A stretch of DNA of 16,462 nt. It comes from Acidimicrobiaceae bacterium UBA2093. GTDB taxonomy: Bacteria; Actinomycetota; Acidimicrobiia; Acidimicrobiales; Ilumatobacteraceae. Within the stretch, counting starts at the first letter, position 1, and the number at the start of each line of letters is the position of its first letter. Below are positions 7,410 through 13,588 of the stretch, piece by piece. The notes under the pieces were generated by a model. The model saw only the letters and a list, made by a program, of their open reading frames with translations. It had not been told where the DNA came from and searched no databases. Location: assembly GCA_002331255.1 (NCBI GenBank), contig DCZD01000004.1:1-16462 (forward strand), written 5' to 3'. The translations under genes and the position numbers were made by a program.

Positions 7410-8626
7410 TCGCCCGGGTTGATGTCCTCGAGCTCCAGGTGTGCTGTTTCCGGATAGCGCTTCCACACGATGATCGAACTGAGCACGGGGCCCAGCGCCA
7501 TCAAGAACATCGTCGGGGCATATGAATCGTTTGCTTCGATGATGAAACCGCCCGCGACCAAGCCAATACTCCCGCCGACGAGTGCAGACGTCATGATGAC
7601 TCCACCGGCGAAACTTCGACGTGCGGTGGGGAACAACTCGCCTCGGTAGACCGCCATCGCTGGGTAGGCCGTGCCGAAAACGAGACCGGCAACGACCGCT
7701 GTGATCCACATGAGTGGGCCCGATACGGCAAAGGACGTCGCGAGCAACAGTGCACCAATCGGTACGAGAGATGTCGCGACGATTCGTCGGCCGCGGACGT
7801 CAGCAACTCGCCCGCCAATGACAAGACCAATGGATGCAGGGGTAGATGTTGCGATGGTGAATGCTGCTACGAGAAGTGCGCTGAAGTTGCGGTCGTCTTT
7901 TAAGTAACGATTCTGAAAGATCGATGCCGTGGCGATGAATAGATTGCTGAGAAATACAACCGATGAGATGGTGATGAGACGCCCCACATCGAGATGACCA
8001 TCGACGACATCATGTTCTGTTCGCTCTTCGAAACGATGGGTCTCTGGAAGATGCCTGACGAGCGTTGCTGCGACGACAAGCCAGACAAGTGTGAGTACGT
8101 AGATGTACCGCCATGATGTCGGGCTGACATCGGCGAGCGGAAGCGCGGCCACAGCCACGCCCGCGCCACCACCACTCGCAACTGCCAACAGACCGGTGGC
8201 ATATGCGCGCGAGTTTCGAGGCATTTCTTCGATCGTGACGACCATGATCAAGATTTCGAGCGTCAGTCCGAGTGGACGGCCAACTGCTTGTGTGGCGACC
8301 AGTACTCCGAAGTTCGGCGCGACGGCTCCAAAGGCGCATACGACAGGTGCAACCCACGACATCGTGACTAGTACTCGCCGACGACCAGTGCGATCTGCGA
8401 GCGCGACAAGGGGTAACGAAATGACGATTCCCCAACGCACGATTGCTGCAGCGATGCCTTGGACCGATTCGGAGACCTTGAACTCGTCGGCAGCGAATGC
8501 CACCGTCTGAGTAAAAAGTGTGTTGACGTACGCCGACGTCAGCGATGCGAGCGCCAGCAACAGCAGAATCTTCTTCTGCCGGCCGCTCAAGGCGTCGGGA
8601 ACTCGCAAGAACTCGGTCACGGCCAT
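7364..8626 (-). CDS. Major facilitator superfamily transporter
   Basis: This 420-residue integral membrane protein has about twelve hydrophobic segments in two halves. The cytoplasmic loop between helices 2 and 3 has the MFS signature ADRTGRRRV (residues 77-85), and the matching loop in the second half reads ADVRGRRIV. A hydrophilic central loop (around ETHRFEERTEHDVVDGHLD) separates the halves. The pattern suggests a proton-driven sugar, organic-acid or drug transporter of the MFS_1 or sugar-porter type; the substrate cannot be told. ATG at 8626 has no Shine-Dalgarno but a TATGCT hexamer eight bases upstream. The hydrophilic C-terminal tail is encoded in the 46-base overlap with the convergent hydrolase gene. 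It is divergent from murA, with 23 bases between start codons. Confidence 0.9.
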   Translation of the reverse strand: MAVTEFLRVPDALSGRQKKILLLLALASLTSAYVNTLFTQTVAFAADEFKVSESVQGIAAAIVRWGIVISLPLVALADRTGRRRVLVTMSWVAPVVCAFGAVAPNFGVLVATQAVGRPLGLTLEILIMVVTIEEMPRNSRAYATGLLAVASGGGAGVAVAALPLADVSPTSWRYIYVLTLVWLVVAATLVRHLPETHRFEERTEHDVVDGHLDVGRLITISSVVFLSNLFIATASIFQNRYLKDDRNFSALLVAAFTIATSTPASIGLVIGGRVADVRGRRIVATSLVPIGALLLATSFAVSGPLMWITAVVAGLVFGTAYPAMAVYRGELFPTARRSFAGGVIMTSALVGGSIGLVAGGFIIEANDSYAPTMFLMALGPVLSSIIVWKRYPETAHLELEDINPGDQVRGNTRVDSQPST

Positions 8627-8634
8627 TGCGCGCG

Positions 8635-8640
8635 AGCATA
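8635..8640 (-). promoter_or_regulatory. -10 element for the MFS gene
   Basis: The minus strand reads TATGCT, followed by eight bases and the MFS ATG at 8626. It overlaps the murA -10 candidate on the other strand by four bases, so the two promoters probably cannot be occupied at once. Confidence 0.45.
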
Positions 8641-8642
8641 CT
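8637..8642 (+). promoter_or_regulatory. -10-like element for leaderless murA
   Basis: CATACT, one mismatch from TATACT, lies seven bases before the murA ATG at 8650. No Shine-Dalgarno precedes that ATG. It overlaps the divergent MFS -10 candidate. It does not strictly match TANNNT, so this is weaker than the other candidates. Confidence 0.35.
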
Positions 8643-8649
8643 GATAGAC

Positions 8650-9930
8650 ATGTCGAGCTCGACCTCTGGAAGCGTCATCGTGTGCTCACAGAGTGGCCCA
8701 TTGTCGGGTGTCGTCACGGTCCCCGGAGCCAAGAACTCGGTGCTCAAGTTGATGGCGGCCACGCTTTTGGCTGACGGTGTCTATGAGTTGCGAAACGTTC
8801 CTGACATCACCGATGTCGACTACATGACAGATCTCCTTGTGGCGTTGGGTCTCGACATCCAGCGGCTCGATCGACATCGACTGCGCATCGTGAACTCGGG
8901 ACGTATTACGCCGGTGGCTCCGTTCGCTCTTGCAGACCGCATCCGTGCATCGGTCAACGTTTTGGGTCCACTCATCGGCCGATTTGGTGATGTACTTCTT
9001 GCTCTCCCCGGTGGTGACGACTTCGGTGGGCGACCAATTGACATGCACCTGTCGGGGCTCGAGGCGATGGGTGCGGAATTCGAGCTCACCGAGGATGGAA
9101 TTGCCGGTAAGACATCTGGCCGACTCAAGGGAGCAGACATCACGTTTGCGTTCCCAAGCGTTGGCGCGACGGAAAACATATTGATGGCAGCAGTAGTCGC
9201 CGATGGAGTGACCACTATCTCCAATGCTGCCCGCGAACCCGAAATCAGCGATCTTTGTGTGATGTTGCGGGCGATGGGTGCCCACATTGACGGAGTCGGC
9301 ACGTCGACGCTCGTCGTACGTGGAGTGAAGCCTGCGTCGATGCAATCGTGTGTACACGAGGTTGTGAGCGATCGTGTGCAGGCAGCCACCTATATCGCGG
9401 CAGTTGCCATGTGTGGCGGCGATATCGAAGTGAATCGCGCAGTTCCTGGTCACATGGAAATGCTCCTGACCAGATACGCCGACATGGGAATGTCGATTCT
9501 TCCGATTGACAACGGGTTGAAGGTGTCCTGTCATCAGCGGCTCTCAGCTGTCGATGTGGCCACGCTTCCGTACCCAGGAATCGCAACTGACTACAAACCC
9601 TTGCTTGTTGCGATGCTCGCGACGGCAGACGGAACGGGAATTGTCACGGAGAATTTGTACCCCGGACGGTTTCGCTACATCGAAGAGCTACAGAAACTTG
9701 GCGCCGACATCTCAGTGGATGGCCACCATGCAATCGTGCGCGGTCGTGAGCATCTCGTGGGGTCCACAGTGGTGGCACCCGACATCCGCGCAGGAGCTGC
9801 CCTCGTCGTCGCTGGACTTGCCGCGCAGGGCATGACGGAGATCCATGACGTACATCACATTGATCGTGGCTACGACGACTTAGTTGGTCGCCTGGCCGGA
9901 TTGGGCGGCAGCATCAATCGGATTGATTGA
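8650..9930 (+). CDS. murA: UDP-N-acetylglucosamine 1-carboxyvinyltransferase
   Basis: MurA transfers enolpyruvate from phosphoenolpyruvate to UDP-N-acetylglucosamine, the first committed step of peptidoglycan synthesis, in the cytoplasm. The 426-residue protein has the conserved GAKNSVLKLMAA with Lys28, the RASVNVLGPLIGRFG segment, the mobile loop LPGGDDFGGRPIDMHLSGLE, and PYPGIATDYKP with Asp314 as the likely general base. The loop residue equivalent to Cys115 of E. coli MurA is Asp123, as in Mycobacterium tuberculosis; this change is known to abolish covalent inactivation by fosfomycin. ATG at 8650 is preferred over the longer open frame to 8545, which would lie inside the divergent MFS gene. 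The 3' end overlaps the minus-strand small membrane gene by 17 bases. In mycobacteria murA also lies close downstream of atpC. Confidence 0.97.
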   Translation: MSSSTSGSVIVCSQSGPLSGVVTVPGAKNSVLKLMAATLLADGVYELRNVPDITDVDYMTDLLVALGLDIQRLDRHRLRIVNSGRITPVAPFALADRIRASVNVLGPLIGRFGDVLLALPGGDDFGGRPIDMHLSGLEAMGAEFELTEDGIAGKTSGRLKGADITFAFPSVGATENILMAAVVADGVTTISNAAREPEISDLCVMLRAMGAHIDGVGTSTLVVRGVKPASMQSCVHEVVSDRVQAATYIAAVAMCGGDIEVNRAVPGHMEMLLTRYADMGMSILPIDNGLKVSCHQRLSAVDVATLPYPGIATDYKPLLVAMLATADGTGIVTENLYPGRFRYIEELQKLGADISVDGHHAIVRGREHLVGSTVVAPDIRAGAALVVAGLAAQGMTEIHDVHHIDRGYDDLVGRLAGLGGSINRID

Positions 9931-10102
9931 ACTCACTAGTGGTCTCAGCCTCAGCAGCTTCACGTTCCCGCTGGACCGCCTTTGCTCGCTTGTTTGCCAC
10001 AGCGAGCAGACCGATGATCAACAGAATCGGCCCTGCCACGAAGAGCAATTCATCCCAACCGCCTTGGTGTGCCAACACGCTCGCATTCAGATGGGTCGAC
10101 AC
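9914..10102 (-). CDS. Small single-pass membrane protein, function unknown
   Basis: This 62-residue protein begins with a short polar stretch and the segment LAHQGGWDELL, followed by one hydrophobic helix (about residues 19-36) and a Lys/Arg-rich start (NKRAK) of a charged, Glu- and Ala-rich tail. The positive residues just after the helix predict an N-out, C-in topology. I recognise no named family. GTG at 10102 is chosen because TACTCT lies eight bases upstream, matching other starts in the window, and because the next in-frame start (ATG at 10141) would cover the divergent gene's promoter. The frame stays open to 10279 with no membrane features. The gene fills the only space between murA and the NifU-like gene, overlapping murA by 17 bases. 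Confidence 0.65.
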   Translation of the reverse strand: MSTHLNASVLAHQGGWDELLFVAGPILLIIGLLAVANKRAKAVQREREAAEAETTSEFNQSD

Positions 10103-10110
10103 GATTCGAA

Positions 10111-10116
10111 AGAGTA
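10111..10116 (-). promoter_or_regulatory. -10 element for the small membrane protein gene
   Basis: The minus strand reads TACTCT, followed by eight bases and the GTG at 10102. It lies 12 bases from the oppositely oriented TACATT that serves the NifU-like gene. This start was picked partly because of the motif, so the two calls are not independent. Confidence 0.4.
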
Positions 10117-10128
10117 GTCCCGTGCCGG

Positions 10129-10134
10129 TACATT
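10129..10134 (+). promoter_or_regulatory. -10 element for the NifU-like gene
   Basis: TACATT is followed by eight bases and GTG at 10143, or by 14 bases and ATG at 10149. Either the transcript is leaderless from the GTG, or it carries a leader of only a few bases before the ATG. No Shine-Dalgarno is present. Confidence 0.45.
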
Positions 10135-10148
10135 TGAGCATTGTGTCA

Positions 10149-10376
10149 ATGCGTACGCAGGTGGAAGAGACAATCGAGGTCATTCGGCCGGCATTACAAG
10201 CCGATGGCGGTGACATCGTTTTGCGTGATGTGGACGAGTCCAGTGGCATCGTGTCGGTCGAATTGGTCGGCGCCTGCACGACATGCCCTGCGTCCGATCA
10301 GACCATGAAGGCCGGCATCGAGCGCATCATGAAAGACCGCATCGACGGCGTCACTGCAGTGGTGCAGGTCTCATAA
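10149..10376 (+). CDS. NifU C-terminal-domain Fe-S scaffold/carrier protein
   Basis: This 75-residue protein is a stand-alone NifU C-terminal (Nfu) domain, which binds or passes on an iron-sulfur cluster to target proteins in the cytoplasm. The family pattern is clear: IRPALQADGGDIVL near the N-terminus and GACTTCPASDQTMKAGIE with the cluster-ligating pair Cys43 and Cys46. There is no N-terminal IscU or A-type domain. ATG at 10149 is given; GTG at 10143, two codons upstream, is favoured if the gene is leaderless from the TACATT promoter. The stop abuts the GTG of meaB, so they are probably co-transcribed. A cysteine desulfurase, which could supply sulfur for such clusters, is encoded about 5 kb downstream in the same window. 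Confidence 0.92.
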   Translation: MRTQVEETIEVIRPALQADGGDIVLRDVDESSGIVSVELVGACTTCPASDQTMKAGIERIMKDRIDGVTAVVQVS

Positions 10377-11339
10377 GTGTCACTTCGTTCATCGTCACCG
10401 CGCGAGTTGTTCGACGCAGCATCGACCGGTGATCGCGGTGCTCTTGCACGCACGCTGTCATTGCTCGAGCGGGGTGGCGAAGCTGCTCGCGAAATAGGGC
10501 GCTTGGCATACCCCAAGAGTGGTGGTGCCTACACGGTCGGCATAACAGGTGCACCTGGGGCTGGGAAGAGCACGTTGACAAGTGCCACCATCAAACACAT
10601 TCGTTCGCAGTCGATTGAAGTGGCAGTCCTTGCCATCGACCCATCGTCACCGTTCACCGGTGGCGCAATTCTCGGAGACAGAGTGCGTATGCAAGACCAT
10701 GCACTCGACACGGGAGTGTTCATCCGGTCGATGGCCACCCGCGGACATCTTGGTGGTCTGTCGCTCGCGACCCCCGAAGCCATCCGCTTGCTCGATGCGG
10801 TTGGCAAGCAATGGATTCTCGTCGAGACGGTCGGCGTCGGTCAGGTTGAAGTCGAGATAGCAGGCAAAGCCGATACGACAGTTGTGGTGGTAAACCCTGG
10901 TTGGGGTGATTCGGTTCAGGCAAATAAAGCCGGCCTCATGGAAATTGCTGACATCTTTGTCATCAACAAATCTGACCGCAAGGGTGCCGATGAAACGCGA
11001 CGCGACCTCGAGCAGATGCTGGACTTGTCAGACCTGTCATCAGACGACTGGCGACCGCCGGTGTTGTCTACTGTTGGAACGAGTGGCGAGGGAGTGCCCG
11101 CCCTCTGGGACGAAGTATTGCGTCATCGAAAATTTATTGATGACAGTGGTGAGCTGGAACGACGCCGCGAATTTCGCCTACGCGAGGAGCTCCGCGAAAT
11201 CGTCGCACGTCGACTCGAAGATCGTGCGCGTGCCATCCTCACCGGTGAGAGGTGGGACACCATTCAGCGTGGCGTGCTTGATCGACGTGTGGATCCCTGG
11301 TCGGCGGCCGACGAGATGTTACGAGGTGTCGGAGCATGA
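10377..11339 (+). CDS. meaB: Methylmalonyl-CoA mutase-associated GTPase MeaB
   Basis: MeaB is a G3E-family GTPase that protects and helps reactivate adenosylcobalamin-dependent methylmalonyl-CoA mutase by gating cofactor loading. The 320-residue protein has Walker A GAPGAGKST at residues 58-66, the AIDPSSPF stretch after it, ILGDRVRM, the family-typical VETVGVGQ segment, and NKSD at 197-200 for guanine recognition. A charged helical C-terminus (ELERRREFRLREELREIV onward) corresponds to the dimerisation arm. It was formerly annotated ArgK in many genomes. No mutase or epimerase gene lies in the window, so its partner must be elsewhere. GTG at 10377 directly follows the upstream stop, with a weak AGGT seven bases before. 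The 3' end overlaps the next start by ATGA. Confidence 0.95.
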   Translation: MSLRSSSPRELFDAASTGDRGALARTLSLLERGGEAAREIGRLAYPKSGGAYTVGITGAPGAGKSTLTSATIKHIRSQSIEVAVLAIDPSSPFTGGAILGDRVRMQDHALDTGVFIRSMATRGHLGGLSLATPEAIRLLDAVGKQWILVETVGVGQVEVEIAGKADTTVVVVNPGWGDSVQANKAGLMEIADIFVINKSDRKGADETRRDLEQMLDLSDLSSDDWRPPVLSTVGTSGEGVPALWDEVLRHRKFIDDSGELERRREFRLREELREIVARRLEDRARAILTGERWDTIQRGVLDRRVDPWSAADEMLRGVGA

Positions 11340-12118
11340 GCAGCGTGGCGCCAAAGGTCATCATCGACGTCCCTGTCTCGGGTGTCGCCCATCTGACGCT
11401 CAACAACCCGAAGATGAACGCACTATCGGGTGAAATGCTCGCAGCACTCTTCGATGCGACCCGCGACGAACGCGTGGCGACCGCGGCATCTGTCATCATC
11501 ACCGGCGGTCCACGACTTTTTGCAGCAGGTGCCGACGTCACCGAATTCGGTGGCCAACAGGAAGCGCGCCATGTCACCGACAACTTTCACCGCACAGCAG
11601 ATGCCATCTCAGCACTTTCGGCGTTCGTCATTGCAACTGTGAGCGGTTATGCCTTAGGCGGCGGTTGCGAGATAGCTCTTGCGTGCGACTATCGCATCGC
11701 ATCTTCGAAGGCGGTGTTTGGTCAGCCAGAGGTTTTGCTCGGCATCATTCCTGGTGGCGGTGGGACACAGAGGCTTCCGCGAGCCATCGGGCGTTCGCGG
11801 GCGCTCGAAATGATGGTGACTGGCCGCCAGGTCGGAAGTGACGAAGCCTTACGCATCGGGTTGGTCGATGAAGTTGTCGACGCTGAACGTCTCGACACCC
11901 GCGCTCTAGAGCTCGCAAGTTCTGTTGCGTCAGGGGCGACTGTCGCCCAGCGTCTCATTAAGCGAGCAGTCGACGGTGGTCTTGACCGCACGCTTGCCGA
12001 AGGACTGGCTCATGAACGGGAGCTCTTCGTCCAGGTCTTCGAATCTGAGGACAGTCGCATCGGCGTTGCGAGTTTCTTGCAGAACGGACCTGGCAAAGCC
12101 ACGTTCACTGGGCGCTGA
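11336..12118 (+). CDS. Enoyl-CoA hydratase/isomerase (crotonase) family protein
   Basis: This 260-residue crotonase-fold protein probably hydrates a 2-enoyl-CoA to the 3-hydroxyacyl-CoA in fatty-acid or branched-chain amino-acid breakdown. FAAGADVTEF and SGYALGGGCEIALA supply the oxyanion hole. Glu112 (in GGGCE) and Glu132 (in GQPEV), twenty residues apart, correspond to the two catalytic glutamates of true hydratases (Glu144 and Glu164 in the rat enzyme). The following IIPGGGGTQRLPRAIG matches the hydratase consensus. Chain-length preference is not readable. GAGGTG at 11323-11328 lies seven bases before the ATG, which overlaps the meaB stop by four bases. Pairing with meaB fits propionyl-CoA-generating catabolism of Val, Ile or odd-chain acids, but this is inference. 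Confidence 0.93.
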   Translation: MSSVAPKVIIDVPVSGVAHLTLNNPKMNALSGEMLAALFDATRDERVATAASVIITGGPRLFAAGADVTEFGGQQEARHVTDNFHRTADAISALSAFVIATVSGYALGGGCEIALACDYRIASSKAVFGQPEVLLGIIPGGGGTQRLPRAIGRSRALEMMVTGRQVGSDEALRIGLVDEVVDAERLDTRALELASSVASGATVAQRLIKRAVDGGLDRTLAEGLAHERELFVQVFESEDSRIGVASFLQNGPGKATFTGR

Positions 12119-12121
12119 GTC

Positions 12122-12832
12122 GTGCCTCGCCCACAGGTGCCACATGACATGCGCGATGTCGTGCGTGCGTCCGTCGTCATCGGAGTGGCAAGTGGCATTT
12201 ATGCCATCTCGTTCGGCGTGTTGTCGGTGAGTGCTGGCGGATCGATTCTTCAAACCTGTCTCTTGTCGTTGCTCGTGTTCACCGGTGCATCTCAGTTCTC
12301 TGCAGTGAGCGTCATCTCTGCTGGTGGCTCGGTCGCCAGCGCGGTGAGTGGTGGTCTCCTTCTCGCAGCGCGAAACGGGGTCTACGGGCTTGCTCTGTCA
12401 CCATCGATAAAGGGGTCGCTAGCGAAGCGGATGTTGGCGGCTCAATTCGTGATCGACGAGACAACTGCAATGAGCTCTGCAGCACCAGATCAGCGTGCGA
12501 AGGACTGGGCATTCTGGTCATGCGCGGTGATGTTGTTCACGTGTTGGAATCTCGGCACATTGATCGGAGCACTCGCAGGATCATCCATCGACCCCGAGAC
12601 ATTCGGTCTCGATGCAGCGTTTCCTGTGGTGTTTGTGGCGATGGTGGCACCACACCTTTCGAGCCGAAGTGGCCGGAGAGCGGCATTCATCGGTGCGATG
12701 GTCACGGTCGCATTGACGCCGATCCTTCCCATCGGTCTTCCGATTCTTCTGTCATCAGTTGGTGTGTTCGTGGGTCTTGTGTCCCATGACGGAGACAACG
12801 CTCCTGACCACTCGCTTGAGGTGGGGCCATGA
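12122..12832 (+). CDS. azlC: AzlC family branched-chain amino-acid exporter, large subunit
   Basis: This 236-residue membrane protein belongs to the AzlC/YgaZ family, which with AzlD/YgaH exports branched-chain amino acids such as valine or their analogues. It begins with a short polar N-terminus, then hydrophobic segments including FTGASQF at residues 53-59, a family hallmark in the first hairpin, and LAARNGVYGLALSP, which corresponds to the NLRH-like motif. About five to seven helices follow, ending in a short acidic tail. GTG at 12122 follows the hydratase stop by three bases without a clear Shine-Dalgarno; an ATG at 12149 is an alternative. The stop overlaps the azlD start as ATGA, typical of azlC-azlD pairs. 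Its operon with meaB and a hydratase would link export to branched-chain metabolism. Confidence 0.92.
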   Translation: MPRPQVPHDMRDVVRASVVIGVASGIYAISFGVLSVSAGGSILQTCLLSLLVFTGASQFSAVSVISAGGSVASAVSGGLLLAARNGVYGLALSPSIKGSLAKRMLAAQFVIDETTAMSSAAPDQRAKDWAFWSCAVMLFTCWNLGTLIGALAGSSIDPETFGLDAAFPVVFVAMVAPHLSSRSGRRAAFIGAMVTVALTPILPIGLPILLSSVGVFVGLVSHDGDNAPDHSLEVGP

Positions 12833-13140
12833 GTTGGTGGTTGGTTCTGTGGCTCTCTGTCGGTGCGTATGTGTTCAAGGTGCTCGGTCTGGTTGTGCTT
12901 GGCGGGCGACAGTTGCCTGCGGTGGTCAATCGATGCCTCGCATTGATCCCTGCTGCATTGCTCGCAGCGCTCATCATGAAGGACACGCTGACCACGGGGC
13001 AAGAACTTGTGCTCGACGCACGACTCGTCGGGGTGTGTGTCGCGGCGGGAGCGACGTTTCGGCGCCTGCCGTTGACTGCAGTGTTGATTCTCGGTGTTGG
13101 CTCAACCGCACTTGTCCGTGCCGCAGTCGGATTGATCTAA
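12829..13140 (+). CDS. azlD: AzlD family branched-chain amino-acid exporter, small subunit
   Basis: This 103-residue, highly hydrophobic protein is the small partner of AzlC. It has about four membrane segments and the family pattern of GGRQLPAVVNRCLALIPAALLAAL in the middle and AGATFRRLPLTAV near the C-terminus. AGGTGG at 12819-12824 gives a strong ribosome-binding site, and the ATG overlaps the azlC stop, so the two subunits are probably made in step. The TAA stop at 13138-13140 shares bases with the TAG stop of the convergent SRPBCC gene. There is therefore no room for a separate terminator. Confidence 0.92.
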   Translation: MSWWLVLWLSVGAYVFKVLGLVVLGGRQLPAVVNRCLALIPAALLAALIMKDTLTTGQELVLDARLVGVCVAAGATFRRLPLTAVLILGVGSTALVRAAVGLI

Positions 13141-13580
13141 GCGGACTCAACCAGTTTCTTGAGCGCAACAAGATTGCGACGCCAGATGAATCGCATCACA
13201 ACTTTTCCGCCGACGATCTCGCCAAGTTTCCCACCGAGCCACCATGGAAATGAGAGGTCTTCGGTCCATGTGAACAAGGTCTGCCCATTTTCTGTTTCGA
13301 CCAATGTGAAACGACCGGTACCAGTGACGACCCCCGTGTGGCGCACGCCCATGGCCTCGCCAGGAACCCACTCGGTGATGGTCATCTCATCGACAAGAGT
13401 AATGGGCCCAACCTTGGTATCACACAGAAAAGCCGTTCCGACGCCACGCGTCTGCTCGGTCGTGAATCTGATAGCGACAGCATCGGCCATCCAGTCGACA
13501 TGACGTTCAACTGGTTCGACGACTTCCCACACGCGCGCAACGGGCGCATGGATGGTCACTGAGACTTGAATTCGACCCAT
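13137..13580 (-). CDS. SRPBCC (START/Bet v1-like) domain protein
   Basis: This 147-residue protein has the SRPBCC fold pattern: a first strand and helix with VSVTIHAPVARVWEVVEPVERHVDWM, then alternating strands with the GVGTAF and ENGQTLFTWTEDLSFP stretches, and a long C-terminal helix (VMRFIWRRNLVALKKLVESA). These domains form a deep pocket for hydrophobic ligands and are often named polyketide cyclase/dehydrase-like, but no catalytic residue can be assigned here, so ligand binding or transport is as likely. There is no signal peptide. The ATG lies eight bases after the galT stop and lacks a strong Shine-Dalgarno, so it is read as the last gene of the galT unit. Its stop codon overlaps that of azlD on the opposite strand. 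Confidence 0.85.
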   Translation of the reverse strand: MGRIQVSVTIHAPVARVWEVVEPVERHVDWMADAVAIRFTTEQTRGVGTAFLCDTKVGPITLVDEMTITEWVPGEAMGVRHTGVVTGTGRFTLVETENGQTLFTWTEDLSFPWWLGGKLGEIVGGKVVMRFIWRRNLVALKKLVESA

Positions 13581-13588
13581 GAACCGAG

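Noticed and set aside
8686..9534. Long minus-strand open frame of 282 codons within murA
   Set aside because: It lies wholly inside murA, and its translation is rich in His, Arg and Cys with no recognisable motif, as expected for an antisense shadow.
10103..10279. N-terminal extension of the small membrane protein to 121 residues
   Set aside because: The added part is antisense to the NifU-like gene and its promoter and shows no membrane or domain feature.
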